Below, piece after piece: positions 56,591 to 64,000 of a DNA stretch of 64,000 nucleotides. Under the pieces are notes generated by a model, which searched no databases, was not told where the DNA came from, and worked only from the letters and a program-made list of their open reading frames with translations. The translations under genes were made by a program, and so were the position numbers. How positions within the stretch are numbered: the first letter of the stretch is position 1; every line of letters begins with the position of its first letter. Origin of the DNA: Dasypus novemcinctus (lineage: Eukaryota > Chordata > Mammalia > Cingulata > Dasypodidae); NCBI RefSeq assembly GCF_030445035.2, contig NC_080688.1, positions 67,737,449 to 67,801,448 on the forward strand. The letters are read 5' to 3'.

Positions 56591-57929
56591 ACATGTATAT
56601 ATGTATATTGCTTCAAAATTTATATTGAAGCATAACTTCTTTGGAAAGCAGACCGTAAGACTTAGTAAGTTTTCCATTTTACCAATGGAATGTTTTATCT
56701 TAGTTTTTCACTACACATTCTTCCTTTTATTCAACATGCCAATTATTATTTTTATTGTAATTTTTAGTATTTGCTTTTGTATTTTTACCTTGTTGCCTCT
56801 TCAGTTTGGCATGTTTTTGAAGCATTTTCTTCTTGATTAAAAATACATGTGTGTATTTAATCAATATCAAATTAAACAAGTGAAATTAAGTCATTATGTT
56901 TTTGAGTCAATTAAGAAAATTGCAGTTTTTAAACTGTAACAATTTTGGCATGGTGAACACAAGGGAAATGACTTAGCATACCATAAACTACTGCAAGAGA
57001 ACCATCTTAAGAAATTCAGAGAAAGTTTTAGCATGTATGAAAAGTAAGAGAGAAGGCAAATTTGTAATAAGTAAAAATAGAAAAAAGAAAGTTTTGTCTT
57101 AAAGTAAAAATGTCTGGTTGTATGGAGATTTCATCCAATCCCAACCATGGTGCCAGACAAGCCTTCCCTCTACCCCAATAGAACAGCCAGAGAGTTTCAC
57201 ACACTGTCAGGAAGGGACTACTGCCCTTAACCAGCTACAAAAGAATGACCAACCATCACCCTTCAGCTTCCCCTTAAGAATAAGGGTGTAAACTCTCTGA
57301 GGAGGGAGTTGAGGCTTGTTAGCATAGGGACTGAGGGAAGACTGAGTCTCAGCTGGGACCTGGCAGAGAACATGGCCATGAGACTCCACCCAGAAACCCC
57401 CTGAGGGAAGGCCACCACTAAGAACAAAGCCACAAAGACCCCACCGAGACTCTGGGTTCAAGAGGAAGCCCCAGATAACTCCAAACAGTGAAAATGAAAA
57501 CTGAAAAAATCTGTAAATAGATCAATAAAAATGAATTCTCTGTATAAATGGGTTAAATATTTAAACAAACAAACAAGAAAGCACACACAGAAAAAAATAG
57601 AAAAAACATATTTTGGGTGTTGATGGAGGGGAAGGAGTCAAGGAAGTGGGAGAGAAGGGGAAGAAAAGGAGAGGAGGGAACTGGGGCTCCTCCCTCTGAA
57701 ACAGGAGAAAAGAAAAATGGTAGGTATATACTGGGAGTTTTAGGGAAGAAAAGATTCTGAGTGTCATGTAGATGAACTTGATATTTTCAAGAAGGAGTCA
57801 AGGCCCTCACATTTTGCTGAGATGCAGGAAGAAGTTAGACTGGAAGCTTGAGCAAGGCATAAAGGTTTGTAATGTGTGCAATGGGATGTGTGCCAGGAAG
57901 CCAAAATGGGAAGCAATCTGACTATGGTT
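56591..57929. other. AT-rich then unclassified DNA
   Basis: 56591-57100 is AT-rich with nothing recognised and may include further NET1 3' UTR. 57110-57560 holds a less AT-rich block (agtttcacacactgtcagga, agactccacccagaaacccc) I cannot classify; it could be an L1 5' UTR or LTR. Confidence 0.35.
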
Positions 57930-58114
57930 CAAGTGTTTTTCAAAAAGTGATAGATCATTTTAGCCCCTGCCATGGTTAAGACGACACAGTGAGAAGTTTC
58001 AGGGCTCTGTCCCTCCATAGAAGGTTTGAACAACTGGCAAGAACTGGCAGAAACATCTTTCTCAAAGCTCTAGAAAACAATGAAAGGATTGCAATAATAG
58101 GATGAGCGCGCATG

Positions 58115-58142
58115 CACACACACACACACACACACACACACA
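58115..58142. repeat. (CA)n microsatellite
   Basis: Fourteen uninterrupted CA dinucleotides. Confidence 0.97.
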
Positions 58143-58495
58143 AGCTATTTAAAAGTGGTAGGATTTCCTGGCTTCCTGGTTGACTTTTTCCCTGCCCTCA
58201 CTGGCTTGGCACAGAGCCAGCCCATGCCCCTAGGGCAGATGCTTGGTCTGGTCCCAGGGGGAGCAAAGTAACCCTCAGGTGCATACTAGGAGCATGTATG
58301 TCTGACCCAGTCTGTCTGGTGGTGGGCTGAGGGACTTGCTATCCTAGAACTCGCCCTGTTTGTAGAAGGTAGCTCACAAAGCTTTCCTACAGAACTCTGT
58401 GAAAGAGCAGTCAAGTGACTGTCTGGGGCAAGAGATAGCTGACTGTAGGACACACAGTGCAGTGTCTAGGACTGTGAGAAAAAAGTTTCCTAAGG

Positions 58496-58987
58496 AAGAG
58501 GAAACATATTTATCTGTATAATCAGGGGAATTGTTAGGGCCAAATGTACATGCCCAAGACAAGATACCTACACAGAATGGACCAGGGAAGCCCTTATGCT
58601 TTGGCCTAGAGCTCTTCTCTAAACTCATTGTTTAGATAAGCTGCAAAAGAGAACATTCACATAGGCCAGTCTGTAAAGACTGTGAAAGCTGTTTTCTTTT
58701 TTTCCTTTCTTTACTTTTCTTTTTGTTAGTTCTTGGTATTCAAGAGGAAACATATTTATCTGTATAATCAGGGGAATTGTTAGGGCCAAATGTACATGCC
58801 CAAGACAAGATACCTACACAGAATGGACCAGGGAAGCCCTTATGCTTTGGCCTAGAGCTCTTCTCTAAACTGATTGTTTAGATAAGCTGCAAAAGAGAAC
58901 ATTCACATAGGCCAGTCTGTAAAGACTGTGAAAGCTGTTTTCTTTTTTTCCTTTCTTTACTTTTCTTTTTGTTAGTTCTTGGTATTC
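58496..58987. repeat. 246-bp direct tandem duplication
   Basis: Two head-to-tail copies, 58496-58741 and 58742-58987. By eye they differ at one base (C at 58626, G at 58872). The unit starts aagaggaaacat and ends gttcttggtattc. Confidence 0.97.
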
Positions 58988-59756
58988 AAAGAAAGCTTTG
59001 TCATACACTAGCTGGATATAAATTAAGGAACAAATGCCTCAGAGTCTAAGTATCAGGATTAAGATATATCCTGATAAACAAAAGCTGAGGAAGTTCACTG
59101 CTACTAGACAAGTTCTACAAAAAATGCTAAAGGGAGTTCTGTAGGTTGAAAGGAAAGGGCACTTGGCAATTGACTGAAGCCACATGAAGAAAACAGTGAT
59201 CTCTGGTAAAGGTAATGACATAGGTCAATATAAATACCAGTACTATTGCAGTTTTGATTTGTAACTCCACGTCTTCCTACAGTATCTAAAAGGCAAATGC
59301 ATAAAATGTAATGATAAATGAATGGTTTTGGAATTATAAACATGTAATTTGTGGAAAGAACTACATAAATGTGGGGTGACAGAGAGGTATAAGGGTATAG
59401 TTTATGTACTTTTGAATTTAAGTTGGTATCAGGGCAAATGAGATTGTTATAGATTTAGGATGTTAAATTTAAGCCCCAGGGTGACTACAAAGTAAATATC
59501 AAAGAATATGCAAATTTAGAGAAACAGAATGTTAAGTATAGGTTACTAGGTGGGGAGCAGCAGTAATGGGGAGTTAACACAAAGGAGTGGAAGATTTTGT
59601 TTTGGGGTGAAGGGAAAATTCTAGTAATGGATGGTACTGCAACATTGTAAATGTGATTAATTCCACTGAATGGTATGCTTGGGAGGGGGTGGGATAGGCA
59701 AAATTATGTTGTATATATGTTTCTACGATTACAAAAAAAGAGAAACTAAAGAGATA

Positions 59757-60085
59757 CTTTAACCTACTGAATGTACTGGGGGAGAGTGTGAACTACAGGG
59801 TAAACTATTATCTAGGTGGTGCAGCAGTGTTCCAGAATGTGTTTACTGAGTGCAATGAGTGTACCACAATGATGGGAGGCATGGGGTGGGGGGGTTGGGG
59901 GATATATGGGAAACTCTTATATTTTTTAATGTAACTTTTTTTTGTGATGTATATATCTTTAAAAAATACAATTTACAAAAATGATGGGGTGGGGAGAAGG
60001 GTATATGGGAACCTCTTATGTTTTTAAAGTTTTTTAATGTAATGTTCTTTGTGATCTATTAACTTTAATAAAAAAAGTGTAAAAA
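59757..60085 (+). mobile_element. L1 3' end with doubled terminal unit, sense
   Basis: Sense 3' terminus: ggggagagtgtgaactacag, gtggtgcagcagtgttcc, G-rich tract at 59880-59908, aactcttatattttttaatg; then a second unit with a G-rich tract near 59983-60000, ggaacctcttatgttttta and tttaataaaaaaag. Likely TSD aaagagata at 59748-59756 and 60086-60094. Same doubled terminus as at 51521. Confidence 0.85.
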
Positions 60086-60170
60086 AAAGAGATAATGACA
60101 ATTAAATGTAATACATGATCCTGGATGGGATCTAAGAATGGAGGAGAAAAGACTTGAAAGGACATTAGTG

Positions 60171-61574
60171 GGGTAGAGGCAGGACAAGATGGCATCTGGC
60201 ACTCTCATCATCTCTCCTGCAAAAAAACAGCTGAGTGGGGACAGAATCCTGCCTGAACGGGCAGTTTTGGGAACCTACAAAACAGGAGTTGTGTGGATGT
60301 CCATCTGGAGAGACTGCAACAAAGGTAACGCTTGCTCAAGGTAAAACTGGGGGTTTCAAAGCTATGGGAAGGCAAAACTGTTCCCCTAGGGCTGAGAGCT
60401 GCAGCATTCCCTGAACACCAGTGGTCACATGGCAGCATTCCCAAGCCCTGTGTTCCCCAAACGTGCAATCCCTGAACCCGTGTTCCCTGAACCTTGTGTT
60501 CCCTGAATGCCATATTCCCTGTAAACCACATTCCCCAAACCCGTGTACCCTGAGCCCAAAGTCTCCCAGACCCATGTTCCCTGAACCCAGCACTTCATGA
60601 ACTCCAGCATTCCCCTAGCCCTCTGGTCTCAGACAAACTCTGGGCATGGGGGGTTTTGGTAAAAGGTGCAGAGGGGCCTGAGGAGTGCAGGCTCTATTTT
60701 TCTGTTCCCCCACTTTTTCAAGCCTGGAGGAGCATACCAGCTGCTTGGGGAGAGGCTAGGAAGAGAGGAGAGGTGAATCTGCTGAGAGAGCCCGATTTAC
60801 CTAAATGCCCTGGGATAGGGAAACTTGGTCTGGGAGAAAGTGGAGTCAGAAAATTAATTAGCCCTCTGTAGTACACCTAAGGGAGAGGGACATAGTAGGA
60901 CATGCTTTGTAAGCTTCCAATAGCATATTTAGGGTTCCTGACAAGGTGTGGGCGCTCTCTCTCAAGAAACTAAGATCATTATTTTCTGTGGTGAGTTGGT
61001 TCACCAGGGTCCCATTTGAATCTCTGAGGGGAGCCCTCATACAGCCTTCCTGCTGCCCTGGGAGAGAGGGAACTGAGGAAGGGAGAAAGGGGGAAGGTCC
61101 GACTCCTAAGCAGTTTATTCAATTGCAAAGAGGATCCCTTGCTTGAGGCCTTGTCTGGTCTTTTTTATGTTGTTTTGTTTTCTGTTTTTCCTTCTTCTTT
61201 ATCTCCCCATGCCCCCCCCCCCTTTTTTTTCTTCCTTGCTTCTCTCCCCCCCACCCCTTTTTTTTCTTCTTCTTTTTTCTTTTTTTCTATTAGGTGCTGC
61301 AGGCAGTGTTTCTTATTTGTTGTGCTTCCTCATCCTCGATTTCTTCTTTTCTGTGTGTACTGATTTTGGCTACCAACGCTATCCCCTTTCCTTTACATCT
61401 TTCTATCTTCCATCGTCTATTCTTTCTCTTACATTCCACATCTCTTTGTTTAGCCCCCAATTTTTCTGACTTTTTATTTATTTCTAACACCTCTATTCTG
61501 TTTGCTATCTTTTATGCACTATGTTATTGTCCTTTCTTTTCTCTTTCCCTCTCTCCTGACCATGCTGGCCTTTT
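60171..61574 (+). mobile_element. Probable L1 5' UTR (promoter end), sense
   Basis: Starts near ggggtagaggcaggacaag and carries caagatggc at 60185-60193, the YY1-like motif typical of L1 5' ends. It then has GC-richer UTR sequence with short tandem repeats (60400-60625) and a polypyrimidine tract (61150-61310). ORF1 is not reached: an antisense L1 begins at about 61576. Mammalian L1 5' UTRs act as internal pol II promoters. Identification rests on position of the YY1-like motif and style, not on homology I can verify. Confidence 0.6.
60400..60625. repeat. Short degenerate tandem repeats in L1 5' UTR
   Basis: About a dozen units of 15-18 bp around gttccctgaaccc, with variants such as attccccaaacccgt and gtaccctgagccc. 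The antisense frames at 60336-60593 encode a G-rich repetitive product because of this. Confidence 0.85.
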
Positions 61575-61575
61575 A

Positions 61576-64000
61576 TATTTTATTTTTAAAAATTTTATTG
61601 AAGTATATCACCAACACATAAACATATATAAACAATAAATGTGTAATAATAGTTGTGAACTTACAAAACAAACATATATAACAGCATACAGGACTCTCAT
61701 AACTCACCCTATCACCAATAACTTGCATTGTTGTTAAACCTTTTTAACTAATGATTAAAGAACATTGTCAAAATATTACTACTAAACAGAGATAGTCAGG
61801 AATAAACTTAACCAATCCTATTATTACCATCTTTATATCATTTATATATGAACATACATACACAATTAAGTGTATAGTAAAAACAAACATGCATAACATC
61901 GTACAGGGGTCCCATACATCAACCCTCCACCAACACCTTGCATTCTCATGAGATGTTTCTTACCAATTATGAAAGAATATTGTCAAAATTTTACTACTAA
62001 TCATAGTCCTTATCTTACATTTGGTGTGTTTTCCCCCCAAACCACCCTATTATTATTTTTAAATATATTTTTATGACAGAAGTTGTAAACTTATAAAACA
62101 ATCATGCACATGTGCAGAAATCCCAAACAACACCCCTCCATCAACACACTACAATGTGGTGTGTCATTTGCTACAGATAAAATGATATCATCTGATTGTT
62201 ACCATGTCCATAGTGCGCATTTCGCTCACGTTTTCCATACTGCCTCAGTATCCACACAGTACATCTTTCACATAGATGCACAAATACTATATTATTACTA
62301 CTAACCACAGTCCATAGGTCACATCAGCTGTATTTTTCCCATGCTTCTCCACCTTCCCAACACCCTGCAGTAGTGATATATACTTGCTCTAGCTAATAAA
62401 GGACACTCTTGCATCTGTACCATCAACCACAATTCTCACCCACCTCTTGGTTTACTGTGCTATTCAGTTCCTAGATTATTCTCTAGCATTCTGTCAATTG
62501 GCATTTACATAACTAGACTACCATTTTCAGTCACATCCCATTTATAAACTAGCTTTACTCACTGTGCTTTACCATCCACTCTATACATTTCCACACATTT
62601 ACAGTAAAGTTAATTAAAACTTCTAAATACCTTAAACATCAGTAGTCCACTCAGTCCTCCTCTTATTTCCTTTAAGAATCCACCACCTACCACCAGGTCT
62701 TGAAGATATTTTCCAATAATTTCTTCCAGAAATTTTATGGTTCTTGCTTTTATTTTTAGTTTTTGATCCATTTTGAGTTAATTTTTGGATAAGGTGTCAG
62801 TTAGGGGTTCTCTTTCCTTCTGTCAGCTGTGGATGTCCAATTCTTTCAGCATCATTTGTTGAATGGATTTTTCTGCCCGAGCTGTGTGAGTTTGACAGGC
62901 TAGTCAAAAATCACTTGACCATACCTGTGATGGTCTTTCTGAACCATAAATTTGGTTCCATTTGTCTATTGTGTCTGTCTTTAGGCCAGTACCATGCTGT
63001 TTTTACCACTATAGGTAGGTATTATGATTTAAAGTCTGGAGATGAGGGCTCAGTTTTACTTTTTATGATGTTTCTAGCTATTCAGGACTCCTTACCCTTC
63101 CAAATAAATTTAATGACTGTGTTTTCAATTTTTTTTTTCTTTAATGCTGGTGGAATTTTTAATCAGGATTGCATTAAATCTGTATATCAATTTGAGTAGA
63201 ATTGACATCTTAATGATATTTAGTCTTCCAATCCATGAGCATGGAATGTTCTTCCAGGTATTCAGGGTTTTTCTGATTTGTTTTAACAATGAGTTGCAGT
63301 TTTCTGAATACAGTGTTTTACATCATTGGTTAAGTTTATTCCTGACTATTTGAGTTTTATCTGTCATTTTATTTTCACCACTCTTTTGACACTTTTAGTT
63401 ACTTTTATTAATATAATCTTCACTGCTAGACTCTCTTCCAACCCCTTGTCTCCTGTCTTTCAGGCTCTAACACACCCTATAATATTTCCTGAAAATCGGA
63501 TTTCTTGCTTAGAAATTCTCTCAGTTTCTGTTTATCTGTGAATAGTCTAATTTTGCCCTCATTTTTGAAAGACAGCCTTGCTGGGTATGAGATTCTTGGC
63601 TGGAAGTTTTTCTCTTGTAGTTATCTTAAATATATCAGACCACTGTCTTCTTGCCTCCATGGTTTCTGGTGAGAAAACAGCACTTAATCTCATTGGATTT
63701 CCCGTATATGTTATGCATTGCTTTTCTCTTGCTGTTCTCAGAATTCCCTCTTTGTCTTTGGCATTTGACATTCTGATGAGTACTTGTGTTGGAATTGGTC
63801 TATTCAGTTTTTTGGGATGGGAGTACACTGTGTTTCTTGGACAGGGATATCTATGTCCTTCACTAGGGTTGGGAAATTTTCTACCATTATTTCTTCAAAT
63901 ATTTTCTCTGCCCCTTTTCCCTTCTCTTCTCCTTCTGGGACACCCATGACATGTACGTTTGCATGCCTTTTGCTGTCATTTAGTTCCCTGAGACCTTGTT
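61576..64000 (-). mobile_element. L1, antisense, running off the window
   Basis: T-rich 3' tail (tatttttaaaaattttattg), 3' UTR to about 62,660, then antisense ORF2 C-terminal sequence: tttttgatccattttgagtt, aggccagtaccatgctgttt, cttccaatccatgagcatgg. From about 63,480-63,540 it changes to another L1-type block (ttgccctcatttttgaaaga, cttcttgcctccatggtttc, attatttcttcaaatatttt). All frames are broken. The right end is outside the window. Confidence 0.85.

Larger units (their letters stand above)
57930..59745 (+). mobile_element. Degraded L1, 5' region to 3' part, sense
   Basis: The runs gaaggtttgaacaactggca (58020), aaagctctagaaaacaatga (58063), agctgaggaagttcactgct (59083), ctctggtaaaggtaatgaca (59201), ggcaaatgcataaaatgtaa (59292), then aatggtatgcttgggagg (59669) fit an L1-type element in sense. 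No frame survives. A (CA)n tract and a 246-bp tandem duplication lie within it. Confidence 0.6.

Noticed and set aside
60336-60610. Glycine-rich repeat protein on the minus strand
   Set aside because: The repeat is a by-product of the short tandem units in the presumed L1 5' UTR.

Overview
The window looks like nuclear DNA of a placental mammal, most probably an armadillo (Xenarthra, Cingulata). The main evidence is many tRNA-derived SINEs of the armadillo DAS type: a tRNA-like head with A and B boxes, an internal body, and an A-rich or TTTA-rich end. They sit with young L1 elements carrying a G-rich 3' UTR and with the usual mammalian fossils (MIR, L2, MLT1-like LTRs, hAT MITEs). Species is inferred from repeat content only. 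I see no intact protein-coding gene, no convincing exon, no CRISPR array, operon or origin. Long open frames all lie in repeats or are unsupported. The window reads as intergenic or deep intronic DNA.

Layout. 1-3.8 kb: a MIR split by a DAS SINE, an MLT1 LTR fragment, then mostly single-copy DNA with short simple repeats. 3.8-5.8 kb: a SINE with a 25-bp internal tandem repeat, a short antisense L1, and a sense L1 3' end that appears to carry a 3' transduction. 6.5-8.7 kb: an old antisense L1 broken by a DAS SINE (14-bp target-site duplication, TSD) and a solo LTR (5-bp TSD). 9-15 kb: L1 and L2 debris, a young L1 with a long A tail, a 36-bp perfect palindrome, another DAS SINE. 15-18.5 kb: a three-level nest (hAT MITE, L1, smaller L1), then another L1. 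20.4-21.1 kb: a second solo LTR of the 7.4 kb family, opposite orientation. 21-31 kb: mostly single-copy DNA with MITEs, a U6 pseudogene and dimeric or monomeric SINEs. 31-33.7 kb: sense L1 ORF2 remnant. 34.1-35.0 kb: a GC- and CpG-rich solo LTR with 6-bp TSD and two sets of internal repeats. 35.4-39.1 kb: stacked antisense L1s. 39.7 kb: a 35-nt tailless U2 snRNA retrocopy. 40-49 kb: MLT1 and MIR fragments, dimeric SINEs, single-copy DNA. 49.8-52.2 kb: an old L2 broken by an LTR and an L1. 54-56.6 kb: a decayed processed pseudogene of the RhoGEF gene NET1, split by a dimeric VNTR-bearing SINE. 58-64 kb: L1 debris with a near-identical 246-bp tandem duplication, an L1 5' UTR with short tandem repeats, and an antisense L1 running off the end.

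How it fits together: nearly all recognisable features are products of L1-driven retrotransposition (L1 copies, SINEs, U6 and U2 copies, NET1 retrocopy) plus retroviral LTRs. Matched TSDs let many insertions be placed to the base and ordered in time. No search or alignment software was used; family names rest on recognised sequence patterns, and boundaries without a TSD are approximate.
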